DNA from: Triatoma infestans
Taxonomy: Eukaryota > Arthropoda > Insecta > Hemiptera > Reduviidae
Direction of reading: 5' to 3'
Length of the DNA stretch: 64,000 bases
NCBI GenBank assembly: GCA_011037195.1
Contig: JAAEAF010014920.1
Span: 61,337 to 125,336 of the forward strand
A program made the translations under genes and the position numbers. The notes beneath the pieces are model-generated. The model did no database searches. It was not told the origin of the DNA and saw only the letters and a program-made list of their open reading frames with translations. This document shows, piece after piece, positions 50,001 to 59,989 of this stretch (positions within the stretch are counted from its first letter, which is position 1; each line of letters starts with the position of its first letter).

Positions 50001-51958
50001 ATTTGCATCACAGACGTCGATACGATGGCTGGAGCTATCCCAAACCGTAACGCAATATTTTACGGGCCATGGGAGTTCAATTCTAAGCTTCATGAGCTGG
50101 GATTGAAAGATTCCCCGAATTGCGAATGCGGTGAATGGGATACAGTGCATCACGTTCTCTTCCGGTGTCCTCTCCGGCGAGGCAAGAATCCATATGGAAT
50201 TGCAAGCTGAAAAGGAGGGGAGAGAACTGGCCGGGAGATTGTAAAGAGTTAATGAGAAGTGCTGACAATTTGAAAGACTTTGTTGAGTTTGCTCGAGAGT
50301 AGCGTAATGCGCCGGACTAGACGGATATGTAGAGGTCCGCCTCCACGTGGCAGGGATGGAAACTTGCCTACTATGTAGGCAAGGCTAAGTGACCATAGGC
50401 ACCGGTTTTGCGCTATGCGCTAGGTACGGTGGCTAAGAGTGTGCTCTAATTTTGAATTTTTGCCCTCCCTCCCTCCTTCCACCAATAAGTAGGCAGCACG
50501 GAAACACGCTATCCAAAGGAACCTAATACATCCAAACAAAACAACAGCAGAGCCCCAGGAGTACCCAACAACAAACCACAGATCCAAAAAGAAACAACAA
50601 TAACAACAACAAATACAACACTAACAAAAGAACCACAAAATAAAATGAATAAAAACCTTAAGCAGCCACACGCACACAACCACGCAATAAATACATCCAC
50701 TCAAAGCCTCGCACATACCCATTACGTATAACCCACCCATACCATACATCCCAAAACGTATATCCTAACAAGAACCAGCAATTCCCCAAACAACACAACA
50801 AGGGGAAAACTCTAAAAAAAAGAATAGAATAAAGTAAATAAATAAAAATAACCCACCCAAAGCAATCCCTTCAACCTGCCCTAACTCCGCCTTACAGGGC
50901 CCCACGACAATCGGCGCTCAAACGCCTCGACCGCAAACTCCCTTAAGGCCTCATAGGCCGGGCCATTCTCCAATAACAAAGGAAGAGAATCGTTACTCAA
51001 GCTGAGGTGAAAGCCCACTTTGCGCCACATAGAGTCTCTCAGATCCTCGTACATGCCGCAAGACAAAAGAATATGCTCCGCGGTCTCTTCCATTCCACAA
51101 CGGCAGTTCCCATTGTCCACCAAACCCAATCTATACCACTTGCCGTTTATAAAGCCGTGACCTGTTATTAACTGAGATAAGGCATATAAAAAAAATACCA
51201 TCGGGACAATACGCGTGACGACACCTGCCTCTGGCAAGAACAAAAATTGGTCCAATATAAAACCATTCACTAAAATCTTTTTTCCTGAATTATGTACCTA
51301 TCCATTAGATCGCAAAACATGTATTTCTCAGTTTCCAGAATTTGACACAATCGTAATACTTCCTTCTTATCAGGAGTCAATAGAAAGTAAAAAAAAAAAA
51401 CTTCGTTGTAACTTTATTTATATTGAGGATATTATTGTCATTAATAATGGTAAAATTTTTGTATCTTTTCAGATTAATCAATAGAAAAAGGCCAAGTAGA
51501 GCGCAGACAATGTTCGATAATAGTTACATGTGGGGCCAACTACCACAGGATGTGCTTTTGGATCCGCTAGGACCTAAATCATCCACTTCAACATCAATAT
51601 ACTCACTTATATGGGGCGTAGATTTGAATACTGGACCGAAATTTTCCAAAGTTGAAGCGATTAAATCACATCTTGAATTGTTGCAAACTTACAGTGATGG
51701 GTAAGTTGTTTGTTATTATATTGCTTTCAGTCGAAAACAAAACATTTAATCAGCTGATTTTTTATTTCGCTTCTTTTATTTATTTTTTATCTTGTTTTTT
51801 GTTTTAAAAATAATTTTACTTTCAGAGCTGATGTAATGCGATCCGGTACAAAATGTGAACTCTGTCAAGTATATGTGGACGATTTACAAGCGTTAAGATT
51901 ACATTTAGAGACTAATCTGCATAAAACTAATTTGATTCAGTTAAATGGTATTTGTTAA
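30865..51958 (+). CDS. spn-E: spindle-E / TDRD9 DEAH-box helicase with Tudor domain (1442 aa)
   Basis: 25 coding exons join in phase: 30865-31068, 31639-31815, 32080-32301, 34356-34559, 34657-34824, 34916-35112, 35910-36067, 38847-39013, 39105-39269, 39749-39911, 40000-40127, 41725-41943, 42025-42239, 42331-42480, 42814-42964, 43035-43262, 45256-45483, 45574-45726, 45813-45947, 46145-46287, 46377-46511, 47014-47152, 47659-47777, 51473-51700, 51826-51958. Motif I GPTGCGKT (142-149), DEIH (241-244), SAT (274-276), FLPG (370-373), TNIAESS (429-435) and QRAGRVGR (476-483) make an apparently active DEAH helicase. HA2/OB regions follow, then a Tudor domain (about 935-1048, core YIDYGN at 975-980) for methyl-arginine partners such as PIWI proteins. 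Known role of the family: germline nuage, piRNA production and transposon silencing. Length fits fly spn-E and mammalian TDRD9. A C-terminal C2H2-like finger is unusual. No stop or frameshift was found. Confidence 0.95.
31350..31520 (+). repeat. Degenerate SINE in spn-E intron 1
   Basis: It holds 'gggattagctgaacc' and 'aacgcggagatccc' with the middle of the tRNA part deleted, then the family body 'ttctcttcctaggagcctct' and 'gcactaagaagactccgtg'. Its order matches the copy at 5095-5320. Confidence 0.6.
32302..34355. other. spn-E intron 3 (2.05 kb)
   Basis: No exon is supported here. Short stretches near 33000-33250 look like decayed pieces of the dispersed repeat family ('tttttccgaaaaactatttc'). 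The minus-strand frame 33465-33779 has no recognisable domain and is not called. Confidence 0.45.
35340..35460 (+). repeat. Possible solo arm of another foldback family in spn-E intron 6
   Basis: The string 'ggctctgaagagaagagtct' followed by 'gggcgaaacgtctg' has the same CTGAAGA ... GAAAC box order as the arms of foldback family 2. No inverse arm or target-site duplication was found, so this is tentative. Confidence 0.35.
36579..36964 (-). repeat. Composite tRNA-derived SINE with 5' extension, minus orientation
   Basis: Read on the minus strand it has the same order as 4887-5320: the extension ('gcccgcaagggggtatctg', 'gaccccacgggttacc'), a degraded tRNA part, then the body ending 'gatctttcagatcgcagtgc'. 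It lies in spn-E intron 7. The tRNA part has lost most of its box A. Confidence 0.7.
37121..38690 (+). mobile_element. Decayed BEL/Pao-type LTR retrotransposon in spn-E intron 7
   Basis: Two imperfect direct repeats beginning 'tgttgggtc' (37121 to about 37360 and 38461 to about 38690) are the LTRs. Between them only the integrase region remains. It shows an H-H-C zinc-binding part ('HAYIRRHYWILAGRNVV' at about 37450-37500), a catalytic-core segment ('VDFAGPFAISSARL' near 37620), and a C-terminal part with 'NSRPLCALSSDPEPLTPGHF' (about 38090-38150), a strong Pao-family signature. Stops and frame changes occur throughout. Gag, protease and RT are absent, so it is internally deleted and inactive. 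It is strikingly GC-rich compared with its AT-rich surroundings. Confidence 0.8.
40128..41724. other. spn-E intron 11 (1.6 kb)
   Basis: This intron is AT-rich with no recognised element. A short (GA)n stretch occurs near 40866-40890. Open frames here have no domain. Confidence 0.4.
43370..43605 (-). pseudogene. Possible Tc1/mariner-type transposase remnant in spn-E intron 16
   Basis: Read on the minus strand, separate frames give 'LRGALKEP' and later 'RNQKYLDVNGEHFEH', similar to the 'GALK...' and 'C...NGGHFEHL' segments near the C-terminus of some DDE transposases of this superfamily. Stops interrupt it. No terminal repeats were located. Confidence 0.35.
43780..44625 (+). repeat. Dispersed modular repeat copy in spn-E intron 16
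   Basis: This is one of the clearer copies. It runs in order through 'ttccgattgtgccagatttt', 'ttttctcgaaaacggctcca', 'cccggaaaaattg', 'agcattatgctttcgtctaa', 'attgatagaattcctaattt' and 'agtaagagaaagtggtggtc', ending in a poly-T run. Confidence 0.75.
44894..45163. mobile_element. Foldback element family 2, compact copy, 13-bp TSD
   Basis: Direct repeats 'atcccaaatagat' at 44881-44893 and 45164-45176 bracket 270 bp. Arms of about 110 bp pair almost completely around a short spacer near 45000-45020 ('tgttgcagaactcgcaga'). A 33-bp unpaired tail ('ctttccagctttgcggaact') follows the right arm and matches the tail of 17250-18338. There is no coding frame. It lies in spn-E intron 16. Confidence 0.85.
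46622..46842 (-). repeat. tRNA-derived SINE in spn-E intron 21, minus orientation
   Basis: On the minus strand it reads a tRNA-like head with box B 'ggttcgagtcc' (complement at about 46775-46785), then the body with 'ggacagtgttgtctgtaaag'. Its far end, with the string 'caacatctatggtcattggg', recurs at about 46878-46900. A (TTAT)n microsatellite lies between. Confidence 0.75.
47200..47585 (+). repeat. SINE-like repeat with (CAT)n tract in spn-E intron 22
   Basis: It contains (ATC)n at about 47331-47358 and a 3' unit 'ggctttggatagcgtagggt', whose inverse is found at the right edge of the window (63962-64000). A tRNA-like head was not recognised. Confidence 0.45.
48050..49060 (+). repeat. Dispersed modular repeat copy in spn-E intron 23
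   Basis: Family signatures appear in order: 'ggaagtattgcacatcgagc', 'gtgtgtatgtgttttaacag', 'gattttatcgaaaacggctc', 'cggttaaccggaagtgcgac'. A run of G occurs near 48514-48528. Confidence 0.7.
49280..50180 (+). pseudogene. R1-clade-like non-LTR retrotransposon, 3' half (decayed)
   Basis: The main frame begins just past where the RT catalytic YADD should be ('YLAIVVHGDS'). It continues through 'QFEYLGVLLVWKLSFKPHI' and 'YRGVIENVAAYAAACWADKL', the RT thumb region typical of R1/TRAS-like elements. Another frame supplies the C-terminal cysteine motif 'NCECGEWDTVHHVLFRCPL' (about 50118-50174). The catalytic motif is lost and the frame is broken, so it is inactive. It lies in spn-E intron 23. Confidence 0.7.
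50884..51250 (-). pseudogene. R1-clade-like non-LTR retrotransposon, 3' end, minus orientation
   Basis: The minus-strand frame reads 'LSQLITGHGFINGKWYRLGL', then 'CRCGMEETAEHILLSCGMY', then about 50 residues to a stop at 50881-50884. This is the C-terminus of an R1-like polyprotein. An A/C-rich stretch (50500-50880) is probably its 3' UTR. The element is 5'-truncated and lies in spn-E intron 23, opposite in orientation to the fragment at 49280-50180. Confidence 0.7.
51826..51958 (+). other. C-terminal C2H2-like zinc finger of spn-E (last exon)
   Basis: The last coding exon (entered in phase 2) encodes C1409-x2-C1412-x12-H1425-x5-H1431, spaced like a U1-type or double-stranded-RNA-binding C2H2 finger, with leucines in the expected hydrophobic positions. 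The protein ends eleven residues later. I do not recall this module being annotated in fly spn-E or vertebrate TDRD9, so it may be insect-specific or simply overlooked. Confidence 0.6.
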
Positions 51959-52510
51959 TTAGAAAATACTTTTTTTTTTTTTTAAATATTTTATGATAGT
52001 GAGAAAAAAAAATGAAACTTTTATTTTGTTATATTTGTAAATTGAAATTTTGAATTTTTTTTTGTATCTATTTTTATTCATGTTTTAATAGTTTGTTTTT
52101 TAGTTCTTTTTAAAAAAAAAAAAAATCACTTTATATAATCAGTGGATTTATATATATTACATCATTTTATATAATTTTCTTATTTTCTTTTTATATATTA
52201 TTATTGAAATGTATTCAATGGAGTAAGAGCTATTGTTTTGTGAAATAGTTTTTTTAAATACCAACTACGAATAATTAGTACTAGAGAAAAAAATATTACA
52301 TTTTAGTAATTCCTTTGAAGTTCTTGTTTTCTTTTGAACGATCTGCTATTGAGCTATTAAGCATTGTGCATTCGAGTTAGAGGATAAAATTAATAATGTA
52401 TAAACCATTACTATTATTATTTCTTTTTATTTGTATGAAGATGAAAAAATTATTAATTTTTTATAATTAAAACCAAAATATTTTAATAAATTTCATTGTT
52501 TATAAAATTG
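51959..52510 (+). terminator. spn-E 3' UTR and probable polyadenylation signal
   Basis: An AT-rich stretch follows the stop codon. The best canonical AATAAA is at 52485-52490, placing cleavage at roughly 52505-52515. Earlier variants exist, so the end is approximate. Confidence 0.45.
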
Positions 52511-52839
52511 TATTTAATTTATATTATAACCAATTTTTACTTGTGAGTTGAAAAAAATTGAAAAAGATAGAGAAATCGCAAAGTTAAAACTTGAAATTAT
52601 ATCACTAAAGAATTGCAACTCCCTGGAGGGTTTTACGCCAAAAATCGTAAAACGGAAAGCTATCATTTTACTACTCGCCAGAAACGCTAGATTTCGAAAT
52701 TGCGTTTTTATAGGGGGGCCCCTAAATACTAAAAAAAAAATGTTTATTAGTAGTGTATGTTTTTAAGGGCGTGTGTTTAACAGAATATCTCAAAAATGAA
52801 AACTGGCAGGAAGCACAAACTTGATTTTTTTTTTTATTA

Positions 52840-53527
52840 ATTTTTTTTTTTACACGCACACCGTATGGCCGTTCCCGAGCTCTCGCTCATAACAGCCCAA
52901 TGATTATACTTCATCCCCAATGATCCCGAAACAAGAATGATTCCCAAGCAAGAATATATGAGGGAAGGGCACAACAAGGTATCTTTCCTAAATTATAAAG
53001 AATTTATGCTACCATAGCAAAACAAGCTAACAAGCTAACAAACTGCATCGCATTCATACCCATTCACACAATAAATACATTCATACTTCACGCATGCAGA
53101 CAAAATTCCTATCCTAATTGACCTCTCAGTACTCGATATTCCTGAGAGGCCCGCTAAAAACTCGACAACTACCCAATCTAAGTCATTCAATCCACAGTCA
53201 TCCAATAAATTACTAAATATCCCTACTTACGCGCTCCGCCTATCCTCGAAAATCTCCCCACAATGTAGCACGTCTTAGAGCCTCTTCTGCAAACTTTTAA
53301 AGGCATCTTATGCACTGAGATTTTCCAGCAACAGGGTTAGTGTATCATTGTCAATGCGAACATGATAGCCTATTAGCACTCCATAATTTTGCCCGGAGAT
53401 CCTTATAACGAATGCACTCAAAAATAATATGTTCGGTGGTCTCCAATTCACCGCAACAACAGCAACCATCACTTACCAAACCCATCTCATACTACTTTCC
53501 CTTAAACTTGATTATTCCACTTAGGAT
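52840..53527 (-). pseudogene. R1-clade-like non-LTR 3' end, minus orientation, downstream of spn-E
   Basis: On the minus strand the frame at about 53520-53380 reads 'KGKYYEMGLVSDGCCCCGE' and 'TTEHIIFECIRYKDLR', clearly related to the fragment at 50884-51250. Stops follow. The long A/C-rich part (52850-53230) is its probable 3' UTR. It is dead and 5'-truncated. Confidence 0.6.
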
Positions 53528-53576
53528 ATTTAGGATGTTGATAGTAGTGCATGTTTTTAAGGGCGTGTGTTAACAG

Positions 53577-55283
53577 CAGGGCTGGATTTTCCTATAGGCT
53601 AAGTAGGCTTCAGCCTAGGGCCTCAAGATCAAGAGGGGCCTACATTCAAATTTTTAGCAAAATTAAAATTACATTATTCTAAAAACAGTGAACACTAAAA
53701 CACTGAATCGAAAATAAGGAGAAATTGTATGACTAAAAAACAAACATAAAAAATATATTGGTTAAGATCAACGCGTTCGGCTCTTTGGGTCTTTTCGTTT
53801 GTATTTACTAGATTGCACCAAAGTATAGTTCATACGTTCACTAATTGCTATGGCAAATATTGCCTGCCTTATGCTACTAAGCTGTGGTTTGTTCTTGCAT
53901 AAAGTGCAGATTGGTGTAGATTAGAACAGACAAACGATCAGACCTATTGATATCCCGACGTTCGGTTATATTCGTGTTGCTTCGATAATATGAAACACGT
54001 GTTAATGTTATTGGAAAAGATTCTTATTTTAGGATTGCGTACACGATCATTTGATTCTCGCCTTTTGAGTTCAATAGGCAAGGGAATTACGAAAATTAAT
54101 CTGACCCTGATGCCTTAGACGAACTCTCTTCAAGAGATAAATTTAGGACTAAATAATTTATTCCTATATTAGATGCATTAGAATCAAATTTAGGAAGAAG
54201 AGCTTCTGTTTATGATAATGTAGTGAACATATTTTCCTTTCTTGCCGATCTTACATTATCAAAGATAGAACTTCAAAGAGGTGTTGAGCTGTTAATGCAA
54301 GAATACCCAGAAGATGTCAACCAAAATCTTACTGAAGAACTATTTCATTTCCACACATATGTGAGACAAACGCATTAGCCTTCAAAAAATTCCACATTGT
54401 CGCATACATACTTGTATCAAATAATATTCAAAGAAAATATTCAAGTGGCCTTCCCCAATGTGGAATCAATCTTATGCCTATTTCTCAGTTTAATAGTCAC
54501 TAATTGTACTGGAGAAAGGTCATTTTCAAGACTTAAAAATATCAAAAATCAATTAAAAAGCACAATGACCCAGACGAGGTTGTCTTCATTGAGTATTTTG
54601 TACATCGAAAATGAGACATTCAGAAAAATAGATTTTGATGAACTTATAGAAGAATTCTGTGTGAAAAAGTTTAGAAAGAAATTCTTCTAATCTACTATTT
54701 CGTTTTAAATGTATACTTGGATCGAATCAGTTCTTAAATAAAATAATTATTAATATAAAATTTAATACGATATACAATTTGATATTTTCTTTTTTGTGAT
54801 CTGGATTTTGTTTGAATAAAGTATCATTTTTGGTTTAGTTTAAGACTTAAAATTCATAATAATTCATACTTAAACTTTAAATGCGAATTATTATGAAATA
54901 AATTTATCAGAATTGAATTTGGTTTAATCTTCAATGTATGGAATATATTTAATTTAATTTGATAGAAATATGATAATTTTTATTGCGTATTTTATTTTCG
55001 TAGTCAAAGATTTTGTTTCTTTGTAAATATTGTGTGTTGTTTGATTAGTTATTGTTACAAGTACTATATATGGTGCTGGGAATAAATGTCCAAATAAGTG
55101 TTCTCGACTTATTTTTATTTATTATCCGTGCCACATTTTTTATAAAGCTTATAGTACCAATCACAACATGTTTCATTTAATATATTGATATATATCACAG
55201 TAATGATATATTTTATTATCTATCATGTTACAAACTTATTTTACAAACTTAAAAATGGGAGGTTTCATCTAAATCCGGCCCCG
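53577..55283 (+). mobile_element. hAT element with 8-bp TSD, internally deleted
   Basis: The octamer 'gttaacag' at 53569-53576 and 55284-55291 is an exact 8-bp target-site duplication, as expected for hAT. Ends are imperfect inverted repeats ('cagggctggattt' and 'aaatccggccccg'). Inside, 54219-54690 encodes the end of a transposase: 'SVYDNVVNIFSFLADL' in one frame, and after a break the C-terminal dimerisation region with 'TNCTGERSFSRLKNIKNQL'. This type resembles ZMYM/hAT proteins. At 1707 bp the element lacks most of the catalytic part and is non-autonomous. Confidence 0.85.
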
Positions 55284-56579
55284 GTTAACAGATTATCTCA
55301 AAAATGAAAAGTCGCAGGAAGCTCAAACTTGGATTATTCCATTTAGGAACTGCTGCCACCACATCAAACAAGATGATTTTTGGGCAAAATCCATCAACCA
55401 GAAGTGCAATTTTAATGAATGTTCTTTTTCTTTCTTTTCAGTTTTCGTGATTTCTTAAAAACGGTTCCAACGCTTTTCATTAAACTACACATACTACTTT
55501 TATTTTATGAAACTTTTTCCTGGGAAAAGTGATTTTTTTTCAGGTTTCTCGGGATCAGTACCATGTTATGCTTTTCACTAAAGTACCACTTCAGTATAAT
55601 GTATGGATTCAGCACCTACATAATATTAATATACATTAAAGCATTGATAGAATTCGAAATTGGAAGAAAATCTGTTTTCCAGAAGTGTGATATTACAGGA
55701 AGGGTTTTTGAGTTTTTTTTTTAATCTTCTCTAAAACGGTTACAACGATTTTCTCTGAACATGGAATGATGCTTGCTGTAGTAGATAGAAATGTATCACT
55801 TTTATTTAAAACATTATATAGAAAAAATTGAGGCACTGCCTTATAGTAACATCCAAGAGACTTTTTCGTTGCCCAATAACCAACAAGTTTAACCCTTATT
55901 TTATATTAAAATTAGAATCAACCAAATATTAGTAAAAATTCCGATTTTGAAAGAAAATTTGACAATTAGAAGTTTCCTAATAATTTTAGTAGTAAGCCGC
56001 TTGAATGTTTCTACGAGATTTGTTCGTTTTTTTTTCTCATACTAATACAAATAAAAAATATGAACCAATTAAATACGAATTTTAAAAAAAAGTGATTACA
56101 TTCTAGACCAAGGTCCATCTATATATATACAGAATAATGGGAAGAATTAATTCCCAACAGTGTTGGAAATAATGTGAACAAGGTCTTAAACCAAGGTCCC
56201 TATCTATGTACAGAATAACGGGTAGAATTAATTCGGTTAGTGTGACTCAGCTCATGTTGTTAGCAAATTTATCTTTCTCTATTTTAAAATTACATTATCT
56301 TATGTTATCTTTTCATTTTGTATTTAATCCTTTTTCTTAGCATTATTATAAATTCTATTCTATAGCCAATTTAATAAAAGTATAAACTGAATTACCTTTT
56401 CATTTTATTAACAAGCCCTTATTTGATCATTTTTATCTTACTTTGTTTTGAAATTGTTTTTTTCTTGTGAATAAAGAAACATCGGCCAAACCTTAACGAA
56501 TATATTATTTAAGAAATATTTTAATGTGTATGTTTAGTTTTCAACTAAATTTGTTCTTGTTACCATAACAACTGATGTT

Positions 56580-56840
56580 CATTAATTCTACAGCTGCTTG
56601 CAATTTTTTTTTTTTAATTTAATGCGCGTCAACATCTCCGTTCATTGGTGTCCGGAACATTCTCAGTGCACTGCCGGCCTCTGGACAGTGTTCTCTCGTT
56701 ATAGACAACACTGTCCATCACCGGTCAGTGAGTTGTAGGGAGGAATAGAAAATCTAAGGCCAATACTGCTGGGCTTGAGTCCGGGACCTCCGCGTGACTA
56801 ATACAGCGTGCTACCACTGAGCTCATCCCTTTCTTAATAT
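56580..56840 (-). repeat. tRNA-derived SINE, minus orientation
   Basis: The minus-strand tRNA-like head (complement at about 56780-56830, 'gagctcagtggtagcacgct') precedes a body with 'acagtgttgtctataacgag' and ends near 'aacatctccgttcattggtg'. It is the same family as 46622-46842. Confidence 0.75.
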
Positions 56841-57166
56841 TATGATTGAAATTACCATAAACAAATATATTTACAGGACATAACAGTTTTCAAATATATT
56901 AAAAAAAATAAAAATGAGTAAAGTAATTCCTAATTGTTCAGGTGGGTTTTAAATCAAACTACTATCATTATCAAATATGTATAATATATTTAAAAAAATA
57001 TAAGCGTCAAATAAAGTTTATGTAATTACCACTGAGGTTTCTTATTCAACCTAATATTTAATGACAATATATTTTACAAAATTATGATGAATTTTTTTTT
57101 TTTTTTCCTTTGAGATATAAAGTAATACAAGCTATAAATAAACCATTTTTTATGAATACAAAATAC

Positions 57167-59903
57167 TTAATTACTTTTATCACTTGTAACGTTTAAGTAA
57201 ATACGTTGTTTAGGTATTGTAACCATATTTTTGGGATCCAACGTAAGTGGTTCCACAGTTTTTGGACTGACTTTAAAGTCATAATTCATTAATAGTTTTG
57301 CCAAACCATATTTTAACTGTACCATCACAAATCTCATTGCTGTAGGACATATATATAAAAAAAAAATACATTAAAAATAAAGCATACGCTAACTCACATT
57401 TTTTTGATAATCTTATCAAAGTTATAGGTTATAAACAGATTAACACATACCTATACACATTCTTGGTCCATTTCCAAATGGTATATACGCGCATGAAGGC
57501 ATAACTCTGTCTGGATCAAATCGTTCTGGTCGAAATTCATTTGGTTCTGGAAAATATTGAGGATCATAATGGACTGTTCTAACTGGTATGATCACTGATT
57601 CACCAACTGGAACTATATAACCATTGGGTAGAGCATATTCTTTTGTACAAACACGAAACAACATTGGTGCTGTTGGATACTTTCGCAATGTTTCTGTAAC
57701 AAAGAATAGAAAAAATATTTTTTTAAGCTATTAGTTGTTTTTGTTTCATAAAAATGGAACACAAAAATGTACAAACCTTTAATACATTGTTCTAAAAAGG
57801 TCATCTCCTTTATTGAATCATAAGTCAATGAATTATTATCTTTAGCATGATATTTTATCTCTTCTTTAACTTTTTTCATAATTGAAGGATGCTTACTGAG
57901 TTCATATAATGCGTACATCATTACAACAGCGCTAGCTTCAAATCCAGCCGTAAGAAATACAAAAGCCTGTCCTAATATTAGGTCATCAGATATTTCTATA
58001 CAACAATAAAAGTATACATTATTATTTATTTAAATAGAAAACGAGAAAATTATATTTTATATATATATTCATGTCATTACCAAAATTTTCTGTTTTATAA
58101 GTATTTGTATCAATCTCTAGATAATCGTCTGAAGCATCTTTGGTCTGCAATTCTACATATCCTTTCTCTTGCAGTTGTATCATCAATTGTATAAAATCAT
58201 TTCTATGTACATTATTCTTTTTTCTATATTCTAAAGTATTTTTAATTAGATCACAAAAATATTTCACTACATCTGGTTTATTAAAAGATATTCCTAATGC
58301 TTTGAAAATTTTTGGAAAATTTGTGACTAATATAACTTTGAAAAATTGTATGAAGTCCATTTCAAATTGTTTTCTACCCATTCGGCGAAATTCATTTTCT
58401 GGCTGGGCTAAATTTCCAGCATCTATTCCAAAAGCACAAGAACTGTGTTAAGGAAAACAAAACAATAAAATTAGTGTTTTTATTTAAAAGATGAAAACAA
58501 ATTATTAATTAAAAGCAAATTCAGAAAGGCATCGTTAATTAACAACTAATCAGTATGTACATCTCGAAAAATTCTAGAGATGTAATGCATAGTATATTAT
58601 TTTGTAAACTACATTGACAATGAGCTACAACTTTCATTTGAAACATTTCTCTAGGAAAATTCATTTAAGGGAGCTTTTGACGGTGGGGAGGGATTACGTT
58701 TTACTCTAAAGTGCTGTTGTAGTTTATTATACTATTATATCATCTTAATAACATTAATTAGAATTAAAAATATGTTGTGAAAACCGGAAGTGCGTTTTTA
58801 CTGAAGTTATTTAATTTTTCTACGATATTAATTAGGCAATAGGTACCCAGGCAGTAGTAGAAATTTAAAGGTAATCGCGAAAAACTGAAAAAAATATTCA
58901 GCAAAGTTGCTCTTCAAGTTGATGGATTTTGCCCGAAACCTTCGTGTCAGATGTGCAGCAAGTTTGGTTTGCGATTGGCTCGAAGAAACATATTTTTGTT
59001 CACGTCTTCAAAGCAACCGAACAGCATTGGCCTCGAATTTCGTGACCCTGACTGCTACAAAATATTTCTATCGAGCATAATACTAGCCAACATAAGTCTA
59101 AGAAATCATACACTTCATAATGAACAAATTGAAGCAAAACATAACCAAAAATTAAAAAGAACTTGTAATAATGAACAGAAGTATGTAAATGATAGAAAAA
59201 ATATTTTAAAAAAAAGGTAAATAGTGTACTAAAAAGGCGCACAGAAATCGTGATTGGCTGTTGAGAATAGCAATATGCGAAATTATTGTGAGGGTTTAAC
59301 AAATTTTCTCCACATTTATTTAAATAAAAAGTAAATTAATTATACTTACCCAATAACATCCATAGAAAATCTTCCTAAAATGTCTTTAATTTCGACATCT
59401 TGCTGTTCCGAGTCCAATAATGATAGCAATGCATTGCCACAATCGTTCATCGGTCCAAACATATATCTTAATTTACCAGATGTAAATATGGGTGATAATT
59501 TTATACGTAACGCACGCCATCTTTTACCAGTCATTGTAAATAAACTTGTATCCAATGGGTTTTGTTTTTCATCAATTTCAAAACCATGATCAGTGAAATG
59601 CATAAAATCTTTTATCAATACCTTTTCAATTAAATCGACATCTTTTACCAATAATACTGGTTTGGTAAAATCATAAAAACCAATAACTGGTTCATTTGGA
59701 AATTGTTGGCATATATTTTGATGTAGTTCACCGATATTTAATTTTAAAAATAATGTTTTAGCTGAATTTCCAAGAAATAATAATGGTTTTACATGTGGTA
59801 TACCTCGTATTTCCCAATATTTAGTAACTTTATATGCACGCCAAACGACGTACAGAAACAGTGTGAGTATTACTGACAGAAGTGAAAGAAATACTGGCCC
59901 CAT
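57167..59903 (-). CDS. P450-C: complete CYP6-like cytochrome P450 (516 aa), I-helix Thr replaced
   Basis: Five exons join in phase: 59350-59903, 58081-58442, 57777-57995, 57451-57693 and 57167-57339. An N-terminal membrane segment (about 4-21) and a proline-containing linker (RGIPHVKP) indicate ER anchoring. Helix C WRALR is at 129-133, ETLR at 379-382, PERF at 434-437 and the haem loop PFGNGPRMCIA at 450-460, with ligand Cys458. 'CIAMRF' is seen in some CYP6 proteins. The I-helix reads AGFEAS (322-327), where the usual AGxxT threonine (position 326) is alanine. Fewer introns and clear sequence difference from P450-A/B place it in another subfamily. An acceptor-like ttttag lies about 11 bases upstream of the start, so a 5' UTR intron is possible. 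Substrate is unknown. Confidence 0.92.
58580..58970. repeat. Dispersed modular repeat fragments in P450-C intron 1
   Basis: A plus-oriented piece ('ctacaactttcatttgaaac', about 58628) and a short minus-oriented piece ('gggttcgggc'-type signature near 58930, 'tgatggattttgcccgaaac') are adjacent. The intron is 58443-59349. The frames at 58951-59302 are not genes. Confidence 0.55.
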
Positions 59904-59989
59904 TTCTTATTGTCTAAAAAAAAAAAAATAATAATTTCGTTTGAGGATAAACAGTCTTTTACAAGATGAAAACAGTGAGGGTAGGTAAC

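Larger units (their letters stand above)
52690..56010 (+). repeat. Dispersed modular repeat split by two later insertions
   Basis: Family sequence runs 52690-52830, resumes at about 53530-53576 and continues from 55284 to about 56010 ('tctcaaaaatgaaaagtcgc', 'cttaaaaacggttccaacgc'). It is interrupted by a LINE fragment and by the hAT element, giving a nested order of insertion. Confidence 0.65.
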
